Shown here piece by piece: positions 1 through 8,414 of a DNA stretch of 40,003 nucleotides. The stretch comes from an uncultured Lachnospiraceae bacterium (GTDB lineage: Bacteria; Bacillota; Clostridia; Lachnospirales; Lachnospiraceae), in NCBI GenBank assembly GCA_902785635.1, contig CACZZH010000003.1, forward strand, positions 1 to 40,003, written 5' to 3'. How positions within the stretch are numbered: the first letter of the stretch is position 1; each line of letters begins with the position of its first letter. A program made the position numbers and the translations under genes. The notes beneath the pieces are model-generated. The model saw nothing but the letters and a program-made list of their open reading frames with translations, had not been told where the DNA came from and did no database searches.

Positions 1-122
1 TTATTACCCTCGTTTTACTGAATATGGTCAGTTCCCAAAATAATGAATAATCTTAGAACTTTCAAGGTTGTTTCACTGTTCAGTTATCAATGTGCTTTGC
101 TGTCCCTCGCGACAGCTTCTAT
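1..122 (-). other. Probable rRNA-operon leader running off the left edge
   Basis: No coding region is visible here. On the minus strand the stretch follows a strong promoter (123-151). It begins with a 6-bp hairpin (99-104 with 111-116), then a segment containing AACTGAACAGTG and CCTTGAAAG, which resembles the leaders and spacers of Clostridia rRNA operons. A contig edge at an rRNA operon would be natural because the repeats break assemblies. No rRNA itself is present, so this remains an inference. Confidence 0.35.
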
Positions 123-151
123 AATCTAACACTCGATCCAGACTTTGTCAA
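123..151 (-). promoter_or_regulatory. Strong sigma-A promoter directed out of the window
   Basis: Read on the minus strand, TTGACA (151-146) is followed after exactly 17 nt by TAGATT (128-123). No gene follows before position 1, so the transcript belongs to something beyond the edge, probably an rRNA operon. Confidence 0.5.
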
Positions 152-190
152 CACCTTTTTTTAAAATTTTTTTCAAAAATTCTTCGAACG

Positions 191-223
191 AAAAAAGCCC
201 GGACTTTCACGTGAGATCCGGGC
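191..223 (-). terminator. Rho-independent terminator of csoR-copA
   Basis: On the minus strand a perfect 7-bp stem, GCCCGGA/TCCGGGC (197-203 with 217-223), is followed by a run of T (196-191). It lies about 30 nt after the copA stop codon. Confidence 0.85.
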
Positions 224-253
224 CATTTTACAATGTTTTCTCTATACGGTGCT

Positions 254-463
254 TTACTCGATTCCTGTCACGGTGTAATCTTTTGCCTCAACCGCTTCCT
301 TCAGCACGCTTTCTGAAACATTCTCCGCGCAGGTGACTACAGCTGTTCCGTTCTGATGGGAAACTGCAGCGCTTTCAACTCCTTCTACCGCTTCCAGAGC
401 CTTCTTTACAGTTGCCTCACAATGTCCGCACATCATGCCTTCAATTTTCATTGTCTTTGTCAT
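254..463 (-). CDS. Possible separate CopZ-like chaperone from an in-frame internal start of copA
   Basis: Within copA an ATG at 463-461 is preceded by AAGGA with a 9-nt spacer (about 480-464), as good as the ribosome sites of real genes here. Initiation would give a 69-residue protein starting MTKTMKIEG with the MxCxxC copper motif, essentially a complete CopZ fold. The known family makes free CopZ from its own gene, and in E. coli a short CopA fragment arises by programmed frameshift. An internal start serving the same end is my inference; the site could also be a relic of a copA-copZ gene fusion. Confidence 0.35.
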   Translation of the reverse strand: MTKTMKIEGMMCGHCEATVKKALEAVEGVESAAVSHQNGTAVVTCAENVSESVLKEAVEAKDYTVTGIE

Positions 464-2893
464 TTTGTTCTTTCCTTTCCCGGCATTGCCGTCATCTGAC
501 ACCGTTTTGTCATCGTTCCTGGTGTTTTTATCATCAGCAGGCTGCTCCTGCGTTTCCAGCAGACGCACGCCCGTTTCCAGGCTGTTTTTCTTTTTCCTGT
601 CCTTTGAGGTATCATGGACCTTAAACAGATTCAGCCGCAGTGCATTGGATACTACACAGAAGCTGGACAGACTCATGGCTGCAGCGCCGAACATCGGATC
701 CATGGTCAGTCCGAACGCATGCACATAGGCTCCGGCTGCAAGAGGGATCAGCAGCGTATTGTAGAACAGCGCCCAGAAAAGATTCTCCAGAATGTTTTTA
801 TATGTCTGCCGGCTCAGCCGGACCGCAGCAGCAACATCTTTCAGAGAACTTTTCATCAGCACTACATCGGCAGCATCGATCGCCACATCGGTTCCCGCTC
901 CGATCGCCATACCGATATCCGCTCTCGTAAGTGCAGGCGCGTCATTAATACCGTCCCCGACCATTGCCACTTTTCCGTACTTCTGAAGCTTACGGATGAT
1001 CGTCTCCTTGCCGTCTGGAAGCACCCCGGCAGCCACCTCATCCACTCCTGCCGCATCCCCGATGGCTTTTGCCGTACGAGGATTATCTCCTGTGAGCATT
1101 ACGACATGGATTCCGAGATTTTTCAGCTGCTCTATAGCCTCCCGGCTGTCGCTCTTCATGGTATCCGCAACGGCGATCAATCCGATCACCTTCTGGTCTT
1201 CTGCGAAAAACAGTGGTGTTTTTCCCTGCCCTGACAGGTGCTCATAGGAAGACCGTCCTTCGGAGCTGACGCCAAAGTGTTCATCGATAAAGGCATAGCT
1301 GCCTCCGCACAGAGACCTGCCCCTGTATTCTGCCTGCAGCCCGTTTCCCGGGAGCGCCGTAAAATCCGTCACTTCTTCCGGGCTGATTCCCTTTTCCTGC
1401 GCATAAGCCATAACAGCCTTCGCAAGAGGGTGTTCGCTTTTTGCCTCCAGAGATGCTGCTTTCCGGACAAGTTCTTCCTTACTGTTTCCGTCAAGTGGGA
1501 TCACATCTGTCACGACCGGAGTTCCGTTTGTGATCGTACCGGTCTTATCAAGCGCGATGATCTGGATATTTCCTGTCTCCTGCAGCGACTGGGCTGTCTT
1601 AAACAATATTCCGTTTTTCGCTCCCATTCCGTTGCCGACCATGATCGCCACCGGAGTGGCCAGCCCTAATGCGCACGGACAGCTCACCACAAGCACACAG
1701 ATGCCGCGGGCCAGCGCAAAACCTGCCGGTCTGCCGGCCAGAAGCCATATTACTGTCGTGATGACTGCGATCAGAATCACGGCAGGGACAAAATATCCCG
1801 AGATCGTATCCGCCAGCTTTGCCACAGGTGCCTTTGTAGCGGCTGCATCACTTACCATGGCGATGATCTTAGCCAGAGAAGTATCTTCTCCTACCCGGGT
1901 CGCTTCGCACTGCAGATAACCGGACTGATTGACGGTCGCGGAGGAAACAGCATCCCCCGGCTCCTTGTCAACAGGAATGCTTTCGCCCGTGAGCGCAGAC
2001 TCATTTACCGCGCTGTTTCCCGAGAGTACCACACCGTCCACCGGAATGTTCTCACCCGGGCGGACAACAAATATATCTCCCTTCCGGACTTCATCAACCG
2101 GAACACTCACTTCTTTTCCGTCACGAAGCAGCACGGCTCTCTCCGGGGCAAGCTTCATCAGGCTTTTCAGCGCACTGGTCGTCTTTCCTTTTGAGTAAGC
2201 TTCCAGCATCTTTCCGACGGTGATCAGTGCCAGAATCATGGCAGCGGATTCAAAGTAAAACTCCATCATGTAGTTCATGACCGCACCATGATCCCCGTCC
2301 GCCTGCGCACGCGTCATTGCGAACAGCATCACTGTGCTGTATCCAAATGCCGCGGAGGATCCCAGTGCGATCAGTGTATCCATATTGGGGGCTCTGTGGA
2401 TCAGGCTCTTAAATCCACTGACAAAAAACTTCTGATTGATCACCATTACGAAGCCGGACAGCAGCAGCTGCACAAGCCCCATTGCCACGTGATTATCCTT
2501 AAAGAAAGCGGGCAGCGGCCAGCCCCACATCATATGTCCCATTGAAAAATACATCAGCACCAGAAGAAAGCCAACCGATGCAATGAGGCGCTTTTTCAGC
2601 AAAGGCGTCTCCCGGTCTTTCAGCGCGTCCTCCTGGGCTGCGATCTTCGCGCTCAGACTTCCTGACGAACCTGCCAAGTTTTCATCCGCTGTGCCGCTGC
2701 GCAATACAGCCCCGTACCCGGCATCCTCCACCGCTTTCAGAATATCCGCCGGTGAAGCACTCCCCTCCACTCCCATGGAGTTTGTCAGAAGGCTGACACT
2801 GCAGGATGTCACCCCCGGAACCTTATTGACCGCTTTTTCGACCCTTGCCTGACAGGCTGCACAGCTCATGCCCGTAACGGAATATTTGTCCAT
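254..2893 (-). CDS. copA: Copper-exporting P1B-type ATPase with fused C-terminal CopZ-like domain
   Basis: This 879-residue membrane ATPase exports Cu(I) from the cytoplasm. It has an N-terminal heavy-metal-associated domain with GMSCAAC (Cys 11 and 14), transmembrane helices, the actuator TGES near residue 302, the metal-translocating CPC motif near 405, the phosphorylation site DKTGT near 449, the SEHP nucleotide-binding motif near 486 and the hinge GDGINDAP. A hydrophilic linker then leads to a second metal-binding domain (GMMCGHC, residues ~811-879) that resembles the free chaperone CopZ. I chose the ATG at 2893 (MDKYSV) because AGAAGGGA precedes it; a TTG nine codons upstream is open but has no good ribosome site. 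The gene follows csoR by 43 nt in one operon under CsoR-type operators, so copper induction is likely. Copper is favoured over silver or other metals by the CPC motif and the CsoR context. Confidence 0.95.
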   Translation of the reverse strand: MDKYSVTGMSCAACQARVEKAVNKVPGVTSCSVSLLTNSMGVEGSASPADILKAVEDAGYGAVLRSGTADENLAGSSGSLSAKIAAQEDALKDRETPLLKKRLIASVGFLLVLMYFSMGHMMWGWPLPAFFKDNHVAMGLVQLLLSGFVMVINQKFFVSGFKSLIHRAPNMDTLIALGSSAAFGYSTVMLFAMTRAQADGDHGAVMNYMMEFYFESAAMILALITVGKMLEAYSKGKTTSALKSLMKLAPERAVLLRDGKEVSVPVDEVRKGDIFVVRPGENIPVDGVVLSGNSAVNESALTGESIPVDKEPGDAVSSATVNQSGYLQCEATRVGEDTSLAKIIAMVSDAAATKAPVAKLADTISGYFVPAVILIAVITTVIWLLAGRPAGFALARGICVLVVSCPCALGLATPVAIMVGNGMGAKNGILFKTAQSLQETGNIQIIALDKTGTITNGTPVVTDVIPLDGNSKEELVRKAASLEAKSEHPLAKAVMAYAQEKGISPEEVTDFTALPGNGLQAEYRGRSLCGGSYAFIDEHFGVSSEGRSSYEHLSGQGKTPLFFAEDQKVIGLIAVADTMKSDSREAIEQLKNLGIHVVMLTGDNPRTAKAIGDAAGVDEVAAGVLPDGKETIIRKLQKYGKVAMVGDGINDAPALTRADIGMAIGAGTDVAIDAADVVLMKSSLKDVAAAVRLSRQTYKNILENLFWALFYNTLLIPLAAGAYVHAFGLTMDPMFGAAAMSLSSFCVVSNALRLNLFKVHDTSKDRKKKNSLETGVRLLETQEQPADDKNTRNDDKTVSDDGNAGKGKNKMTKTMKIEGMMCGHCEATVKKALEAVEGVESAAVSHQNGTAVVTCAENVSESVLKEAVEAKDYTVTGIE

Positions 2894-2936
2894 ACTATTA
2901 CAAGTCCCTTCTTTCTCCAAAACAGGATCGTCTGCC

Positions 2937-3251
2937 TCATTTCATAAGCTTTGGCAGCACTTTCAGCAGCTCATCAAGCTTTTCCTCATTCCCTCCGCGG
3001 ATATCCTCCGCGACACAGGAACGCATATGACTGGCGAGGAGTTCCCTGGAAAAGCTGTTCAGCGCGCAGTTCGCAGCGCTTACCTGTGTGAGGATATCGA
3101 TACAGTAGATATCCTTTTCCAGCATTCCGCGGATGCCGCGGATCTGCCCTTCAATAATACTCAGGCGACGCATCAGCGCTTTTCGTTCTTCTTCTGAACG
3201 TTCTTTATGACGCTCTGTATGATGCTCACTGCAGCAGCATTGTTCGCTCAT
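2937..3251 (-). CDS. csoR: Copper-sensing transcriptional repressor CsoR
   Basis: This 104-residue all-helical repressor of the CsoR/RcnR (DUF156) family releases DNA when it binds Cu(I). The Cu(I) ligands of the family are present: Cys50 (in IYCID), His75 and Cys79 (SHMRSC). The helix containing [13 protein letters not shown] matches the family's DNA-binding first helix. The N-terminal tail has three extra cysteines (residues 5-7) and several histidines not needed by the fold, which may also bind metal. AAAGGA precedes the ATG. It is the first gene of the csoR-copA operon, and two CsoR-type operators lie about 180-230 nt upstream, so autoregulation is likely. Confidence 0.93.
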   Translation of the reverse strand: MSEQCCCSEHHTERHKERSEEERKALMRRLSIIEGQIRGIRGMLEKDIYCIDILTQVSAANCALNSFSRELLASHMRSCVAEDIRGGNEEKLDELLKVLPKLMK

Positions 3252-3428
3252 CTTTCACGATCCTTTCCTGTCTTTCTTTTATACCCGTGCTCGTTCCGGG
3301 CGGAGTGTCTCATATGTTTTTCCGCAGACGCGATTTTGCTCAAACGGACGGCATGCGCACGGAAGAGGCACACATGCTGTTTTATTTGGGGCAGAGAACC
3401 ATCCCCTACTGTTCCGCCCAAAGCAGAA

Positions 3429-3455
3429 ATACCCCATGGGGGTATCTCATGTCAA
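3429..3455 (-). promoter_or_regulatory. Second CsoR box with a second TTGACA hexamer
   Basis: Box ATACCCCATGGGGGTAT on the plus strand (3429-3445) is the exact reverse complement of the other box as read on the plus strand (3464-3480). On the minus strand another TTGACA (3455-3450) precedes it, with only a weak -10 (GTATTT or TATTTC) at 17-18 nt. The arrangement looks like a tandem duplication of -35 plus operator. Confidence 0.7.
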
Positions 3456-3460
3456 GGCCT

Positions 3461-3489
3461 AATATACCCCCATGGGGTATGTTTGTCAA
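3461..3489 (-). promoter_or_regulatory. csoR-copA promoter with a CsoR operator in its spacer
   Basis: On the minus strand TTGACA (3489-3484), 17 nt, then TATATT (3466-3461). The spacer and -10 contain the box ATACCCCATGGGGGTAT (3480-3464), which matches the GC-rich dyad known for CsoR operators. Repressor bound here would block RNA polymerase directly. The TGA stop of the upstream regulator gene (3488-3486) lies inside the -35 hexamer. The transcript would have a leader of about 200 nt in which I see no clear gene. Confidence 0.85.
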
Positions 3490-4934
3490 GTTCCTTTTCG
3501 TTCGTCTTTCTGCTTTCCTGTTTCCTCCAGCAGCAGCATGGAAAGCCGTATGTATCCTCTTATCTGTGCATCATTCAGATCTTCATTCAGAATTCCTTCT
3601 GCTTTGCGGATCCGGTACAATACAGTATTCCGATGCGTATAAAGCAGCGCGGCGGTACGGGAATAGGATCGTTCCGTATCAAGAAAGATCTCAAGCGTCC
3701 TGTAAAGCTCATCTCCGTCGTCTCCATAACGCTGCCACAGGTAATACACCCCCGGATGGATCGCATGTATCTTATCTTCCGGGTCCTGCGAAGCGAGCAG
3801 ATACATTACACCGCAGTCCCGGAAAAAGAGGATGTTTTCCTCATTTGCAGACGCTGCGCGAGTACGGCGCAGCATATAATCTGCCTGCCGGAACAGATAC
3901 GGAAGACTGAGTATCCCGGGGAGCGCAAGGCTGAAGCCAAGCCGGATATCTTTCTCACTTGTATATGCCCGCACGGCGCTGTGAAAATTAATATCTCCTG
4001 CGATCTCCCAGTTTGAGATCAGAATCACATACGGATTCTGACGAAGCACTGCACATCCGGGAACCGTCCGGCGCATGGCGTGTACCAGAAGATTGACAGA
4101 TACCTCTACATTCCTGTGCTCCTTCGGTTCGATCAGCACGATCTGATACAGGTCTTCTTCCTTCCACTGCAGGTAGGACAGCTGCAGCGCAAGATCCTTT
4201 TCGTTCCATCTTCCTCCAAAGAGCAGATTATACAAATAGTTCTGCCCGGATAATGTTTCCTGCTCACTCATCGAATTCTCCAGGAGCGTACACAGATACC
4301 TCGCCAGCTGTTCATCCCCTTTGTTGATGCTTCTGTTCTTCTCCAGGATCGTAAGCAGTCCAAGTTCGCGGTTCTCCGCACAGATCTCGCAGGTAATTCC
4401 TCCATACTTCAGTTTTGGATTTTCTTTTACTCTTCGTATCCTGCCTGAAGCACCCGCTTCGGATTCGAGATAGAGAGTCCGGGCGATCTTCACGGAAGAA
4501 TGCCTGTGTTCCAGTAGATATTTCCATTCCTCATCCATCTGATTTGGCTCCGGTTCTTTGCTGATGCCCAGAAGGATACGGTTCCCGTCCAGCAGAATCA
4601 TCGGGTTCTGTATCATCCAAACCGATACATCGATCATCCTCTGATAGTTTTTTTCTGTAAGTGCAGCTTTTACACAATCCTCCCATTCCCGGAAATCGTC
4701 AAAAATACTCTGCAGAATCTCAAATCCCTCCAGCAGGCTGATTCCATGAAGTCTTATGGAGCTTTCCGTCCCCGTATAAACAACATCATCTCCATCCATA
4801 TGCACATATACACAGTCTGTTGCATAGGCGAGCCTCGCGCTTCGCAGCACCGGCCGGTCATTTTCGGAAATCTTACATGTCTTTTCCAGCTCCTCCGGAA
4901 GACGGTTCGCAATCATCCACATGCTCAGCTTCAT
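3486..4934 (-). CDS. PucR/CdaR-type helix-turn-helix transcriptional regulator
   Basis: The protein has 482 residues. The C-terminal ~60 residues carry the PucR-type HTH (SYSRTAALLYTHRNTVLYRI), the DNA-binding signature of PucR/CdaR regulators. The middle part (FGGRWNEKDLALQL onward) looks like the GGDEF-like sensor region common in this family, and the N-terminal half has no motif I can name. The start is uncertain. ATG 4934 (MKLSMWM) agrees with my memory of homologues, with AAAGG 14 nt upstream; a GTG at 4985 is also open. It is divergent from the transporter and URO-D genes at 5352-7835, the usual place for a local regulator of such an uptake and catabolic pair. Its stop codon overlaps the csoR promoter. 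Confidence 0.8.
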   Translation of the reverse strand: MKLSMWMIANRLPEELEKTCKISENDRPVLRSARLAYATDCVYVHMDGDDVVYTGTESSIRLHGISLLEGFEILQSIFDDFREWEDCVKAALTEKNYQRMIDVSVWMIQNPMILLDGNRILLGISKEPEPNQMDEEWKYLLEHRHSSVKIARTLYLESEAGASGRIRRVKENPKLKYGGITCEICAENRELGLLTILEKNRSINKGDEQLARYLCTLLENSMSEQETLSGQNYLYNLLFGGRWNEKDLALQLSYLQWKEEDLYQIVLIEPKEHRNVEVSVNLLVHAMRRTVPGCAVLRQNPYVILISNWEIAGDINFHSAVRAYTSEKDIRLGFSLALPGILSLPYLFRQADYMLRRTRAASANEENILFFRDCGVMYLLASQDPEDKIHAIHPGVYYLWQRYGDDGDELYRTLEIFLDTERSYSRTAALLYTHRNTVLYRIRKAEGILNEDLNDAQIRGYIRLSMLLLEETGKQKDERKGT

Positions 4935-5061
4935 AAATGAACCATAAACCTTTCTCTCTGTCCCGGTCAGAGAATTCAAGCACACCTCTGGCGTTCTTGC
5001 CGCGCAGCGCTCGGGGCAAAGCCCCTTCCACTGAGCGCGGCTGCGATCCGCCGGAGGCTTT

Positions 5062-5147
5062 AACTCAGTCGGAGATTGTCACCCGCCCCTGAGTATCATT
5101 TGCTATAACCCACCACCTATAGAGGCGGAGGACTCCCCGGCTGAGTT
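5062..5147. repeat. Long imperfect inverted repeat in the regulator-transporter intergenic region
   Basis: The gap 4935-5351 holds no gene. Its left half is GC-rich and contains arms 5062-5090 and 5121-5147 that pair over about 27 nt with a few mismatches, around a 30-nt loop. Outer pairs AACTCAG/CTGAGTT and inner pairs CGCC/GGCG are perfect. It may be the end of a degraded insertion element or a structured RNA; no transposase is nearby. Confidence 0.6.
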
Positions 5148-5154
5148 GAACAGT

Positions 5155-5197
5155 GCGCACAAAAAAGTGTTCTTTTAACTGTAAAATGCTTGTGCGC
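5155..5197. repeat. Short inverted repeat upstream of the transporter gene
   Basis: GCGCACAA (5155-5162) and TTGTGCGC (5190-5197) are perfect 8-bp inverted copies separated by 27 nt, about 155 nt before the transporter start. The spacing would allow a paired operator for the neighbouring regulator, or a hairpin. This is inferred from position only. Confidence 0.4.
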
Positions 5198-5351
5198 CTT
5201 TGCTATTGGATATGAACGGCTTTCTTCCTATGATAAATATTTAGAAAACTGTTTCATTTTACCAATCGTTATCCGAATAATGGTGAATGTCATTTCGATT
5301 TGTCGTTTACTATTATAGCATAACCGTTTTTCAATGAGGGAGGTATTACAA

Positions 5352-6719
5352 ATGAACAATGACAAAACTCCAAAGAAGCTCAGTACCAGTCTGAAAACAT
5401 TTTTCGGAATTGGTGATTTCGGCTTCACGATGATGTCGAACATTGACACTTTCTACGCTTCCTATTTCTTCATCAACATCGCAATGTTCCCCCTTGCTGT
5501 TGTGTCTGTAATGACAACGATCTCAGCCGTTGTAGATCTGATTCTCTCGTGCATGTACGGCGCCTGGATGAACAAGATCCGCCCGCACAAGTGGGGACGC
5601 TACCGCTCCTGGCTGGTACTTACTCCGTGGCTGGTACCTTTCCTGTATGCGTTGGAATTTCTGAAGATCGGTAATGAAACAGTAAGCATCGTTCTGATGA
5701 CGATCGCCATGATCACCAGCCGGATCGCATGGAATCTTCCCTATATTGCCAACCTTTCCATGATCAATATAGCAGGAAAAACGACCGAAGACCGGATGTC
5801 TCTCTCCTCGATCCGTATGGTATGGACTGCTCTGGGAAGCGTTGTCTACTCCTACCTCGGCCCCTTTGTCGTGGCACGTTTCGCCGCTGCGATCGGTGAG
5901 AAGAATTCCTACGCTGCAACTGCTTTCGTTTTTGCCGCATTCATGGCCGCTGCCTATTTTGCGCACTTCAAAATGTTCGAAGGATATGAGGAGACCGGTG
6001 AAGAGGAAATGAAACGGCTTGCCGCCCAGTCCAAAAACGCAGGACCGGGCTCTGCGCCGAAGGTGAGTGCCCTTGCAGCCATCCGGTGCAATCCGCATCT
6101 GATCGCTCTGATCGTTTCCACAACGACCAAATATATGGTCCTGTTCCTGGTGAATGGTATTGCCATCTATTACTTCCAGTATATCTCACATAACGAAGGA
6201 TTGTTTGCCACATTTATCTTTGTGACAAATCTGTTGGGAATCGCTGCCTCGTATGTGTCAAAATACTTTGTGGCAAAACTGGGATCCAAACGGACGGTCT
6301 TCCTGAGCTATCTGGCAATGGGCCTTTTGATGATTGCAGCTTACCTGTGTTTCCGGAGCACCATCCTGGTCATTGTTCTGATGTCGATCATGTTCTTTGC
6401 CATGAATCTGACCAATGCCTGCGACCCCGAACTCTTCGCCATCTGTGCAGGATACAGTTCACGCAAGACCGGATTTGACACGACCGGTACTGTTATGGGA
6501 CTGCTTACGGTCCCGGTAAAGTTCGGCATTGTAATGCGCGGTATTCTCATCAGCGTGGCTCTCGGTATCGGCGGTTTCTCTGCCTCGATCGATCCCGCTG
6601 CTGCGGATGCATCTGTTCAGCGTGGCATCTGCATCGGTTTTATGATCATACCTGCTGTCGTTGTCCTGATCGGAGCTGTTATTCTTCAGATCGGTTACCG
6701 GCTCGGTTCCAATGAATAA
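5352..6719 (+). CDS. GPH/MFS-type sodium- or proton-coupled solute transporter
   Basis: This 455-residue polytopic membrane protein resembles the MFS_2 (glycoside-pentoside-hexuronide:cation symporter) family. Many hydrophobic helices run the whole length, with a charged central loop (about residues 215-240, EETGEEEMKRLAAQ) between the two halves. The early segment GIGDFGF is like the conserved N-terminal motif of GPH carriers. ATG 5352 is preceded by GGGAGG at ideal spacing; an ATG six codons earlier would place the ribosome site inside the gene. It is followed after 60 nt by the URO-D-fold gene on the same strand and is divergent from the PucR-type regulator. The substrate cannot be read from sequence; GPH members near URO-D methyltransferases may carry methylated compounds rather than sugars (inference). 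Confidence 0.85.
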   Translation: MNNDKTPKKLSTSLKTFFGIGDFGFTMMSNIDTFYASYFFINIAMFPLAVVSVMTTISAVVDLILSCMYGAWMNKIRPHKWGRYRSWLVLTPWLVPFLYALEFLKIGNETVSIVLMTIAMITSRIAWNLPYIANLSMINIAGKTTEDRMSLSSIRMVWTALGSVVYSYLGPFVVARFAAAIGEKNSYAATAFVFAAFMAAAYFAHFKMFEGYEETGEEEMKRLAAQSKNAGPGSAPKVSALAAIRCNPHLIALIVSTTTKYMVLFLVNGIAIYYFQYISHNEGLFATFIFVTNLLGIAASYVSKYFVAKLGSKRTVFLSYLAMGLLMIAAYLCFRSTILVIVLMSIMFFAMNLTNACDPELFAICAGYSSRKTGFDTTGTVMGLLTVPVKFGIVMRGILISVALGIGGFSASIDPAAADASVQRGICIGFMIIPAVVVLIGAVILQIGYRLGSNE

Positions 6720-6779
6720 AAAAGAGTGCGCCTGCAAAGCCGCACATAAAGAAAAAATAAACGCAAAGGAGGAATCTAT

Positions 6780-7835
6780 ATGCTGACCAAAAAGCAAAAT
6801 CTGCGGGAGACCATCCGGGGCGGAAAACCGGATCGGTTTGTCAACCAGTACGAGTATATCGCACAGGTCTTTGATCCTGTGATCCTCAACGCTCTCGGAA
6901 ACTGTCCAAAAGGCGGAAGCTGTATCAACGGCTGGGGCGTCACCATTCAGTATCCGAATTATGTTCCCGGCCCCTTCCCGGATACAAGCCCGGAAAAAGT
7001 CGTGGTGAAAGATGTGGCCAGCTGGAGAGACTATGTCAAGGCACCGCCCACAAAACTGCCGGAGGAAGCGTGGGCTCCCTTCATAGCGCAGGCGGAAGCG
7101 GTGGACCGGAATGAAGTGTTCCTTGCACCGTTCGTTGCGCCGGGAATTTTTGAAAAGCTGCATTATCTGATCGGTATGGAAGAGGCGATGATGGCTTTCT
7201 ATGAAGAGCCGGAGGCGATGGCAGAACTGATCGATTATCTGGCAGACTGGGAGATCGAGCACGCAAAAGAATACATCCGGCATATTCATCCGGATGCACT
7301 GTTCCACCATGATGACTGGGGAAGCCAGAAATCCACTTTCCTCTCGCCGTCCATGTTTGAGGAATTTATTGTTCCGGCTTATAAAAAGATCTATGGTTTC
7401 TGGAAGGACAACGGAATCGAACTCATCGTTCACCACAGCGATTCCTATGCTGCTACGCTGGTTCCGTATATGATCGATATGGGAATCGATATCTGGCAGG
7501 GCGTAATGTCCACGAACGACGTACCCTCCCTTGTTAAGCAGTATGGCGGAAAGATCAGCTTCCACGGAGGCATTGACAACGGGAAGGTAGACCGTGTCGA
7601 CTGGACGGAAGAAAAGATCATGAAAGAAGTACGGGAAGTGTGCGAAGCATGCGGCAGCCTTTATTTCATCCCGGGTACCACCATGGGAGGTCCCGAAAGC
7701 ACCTATCAGAATGTATACGAGACTACATCTGCATGCATCGATAAAATGTCCTTTGAGAAATTCGGATACGAAGGCTCTTCCGGCAACGTTTCCAATCCAC
7801 TGTTCGCAAGAATCGACCGCGAAAGCGCAAAATAA
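6780..7835 (+). CDS. Uroporphyrinogen decarboxylase-fold protein, probably corrinoid-dependent methyltransferase-like
   Basis: The protein has 351 residues and the length and pattern of the URO-D superfamily, which includes true HemE and the methyltransferases MtaA/MtbA. It is not a likely HemE: no haem genes are nearby and it is paired with a transporter. The zinc-binding HxC of MtaA-type enzymes appears replaced by HHSD (residues 218-221), and the later GC-containing loop reads FIPGTTMGG without the cysteine. Other possible ligands are HHDDW (176-180). A demethylase component acting on a methylated substrate imported by the neighbouring carrier is plausible but unproven, and no corrinoid protein gene is adjacent. 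AAAGGAGG precedes the ATG. The stop lies 6 nt from the end of the convergent chromate-transporter gene, with no terminator between. Confidence 0.75.
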   Translation: MLTKKQNLRETIRGGKPDRFVNQYEYIAQVFDPVILNALGNCPKGGSCINGWGVTIQYPNYVPGPFPDTSPEKVVVKDVASWRDYVKAPPTKLPEEAWAPFIAQAEAVDRNEVFLAPFVAPGIFEKLHYLIGMEEAMMAFYEEPEAMAELIDYLADWEIEHAKEYIRHIHPDALFHHDDWGSQKSTFLSPSMFEEFIVPAYKKIYGFWKDNGIELIVHHSDSYAATLVPYMIDMGIDIWQGVMSTNDVPSLVKQYGGKISFHGGIDNGKVDRVDWTEEKIMKEVREVCEACGSLYFIPGTTMGGPESTYQNVYETTSACIDKMSFEKFGYEGSSGNVSNPLFARIDRESAK

Positions 7836-7841
7836 GAAGAG

Positions 7842-8414
7842 TCATACTCCTCCGAAATGAAACACGATTCCAACCAAAGCTGAAATGGCAATGAAAATGA
7901 TCGGATGCCATTTCAGCTTTTTGGATGCTGTGAACAGAATCACCGCCAGCACGATCGCGGGCAGATTGAAGAAATCAAGGATGTTCCCTCCTTCATCCAG
8001 CGCCCCGAGATGAACCAGAGCGATTCTCGCGACATTGATTCCCGCAGCGGAGATCATGGCAATGGAAGCCGGACGGAGCCCGTAAAAGGCACGCTCCACA
8101 TATTTGTTATCCTTGAACTGACTCAGCAGCTTCGAAATAATGATAATAATGATCACAGAAGGCGCGGCAAGCCCGATCGTGGCCACGATTCCTCCCGGAA
8201 CCCCTGATGTGAGATAACCGGCAAAAGTTGCCATATTGATTCCGATCGCCCCCGGTGTGGATTCGGAAACGGCGATCATATCCGCAACATCGCTGTGCGT
8301 AAACCACCCGGTGTTGTTGGACATCTCATAGAGAAACGGAAGTGTAGCCAGCCCTCCGCCTACCGAGAAAAGTCCGGTCTTGAAAAACTGCAAAAACAGC
8401 TGCAGAAAGATCAT
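7842..8414 (-). CDS. Chromate transporter family protein (short CHR, second subunit)
   Basis: This 190-residue membrane protein is one CHR domain. The family's conserved features are present: SVGGGLATLPFL near the N-terminus and SESTPGAIGINMATFAGY around residues 50-70, followed by hydrophobic helices. Full-length ChrA carries two such domains; here, as in many Gram-positive bacteria, they are two adjacent genes. Its ATG overlaps the TGA of the upstream partner by 4 nt and AAAGGAGG precedes it, so the two are translationally coupled. Whether the pair exports chromate or another oxyanion cannot be told. Confidence 0.88.
   Translation of the reverse strand: MIFLQLFLQFFKTGLFSVGGGLATLPFLYEMSNNTGWFTHSDVADMIAVSESTPGAIGINMATFAGYLTSGVPGGIVATIGLAAPSVIIIIIISKLLSQFKDNKYVERAFYGLRPASIAMISAAGINVARIALVHLGALDEGGNILDFFNLPAIVLAVILFTASKKLKWHPIIFIAISALVGIVFHFGGV

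Noticed and set aside
614-1669. Long plus-strand open frames opposite copA
   Set aside because: Their products are rich in Arg, Cys, His and Ser with no domain; they are shadows of the copA coding frame.
254-2920. TTG start of copA nine codons upstream
   Set aside because: The ribosome site AGAAGGGA would lie inside the gene; ATG 2893 is spaced correctly and starts at the metal-binding domain.
3252-3460. Riboswitch in the long csoR leader
   Set aside because: No conserved riboswitch core or convincing terminator was seen; the two CsoR boxes already explain regulation.
6780-7835. Annotation as haem-biosynthetic uroporphyrinogen decarboxylase (HemE)
   Set aside because: No haem pathway neighbours, pairing with a transporter, and sequence features closer to methyltransferase-type members of the fold.
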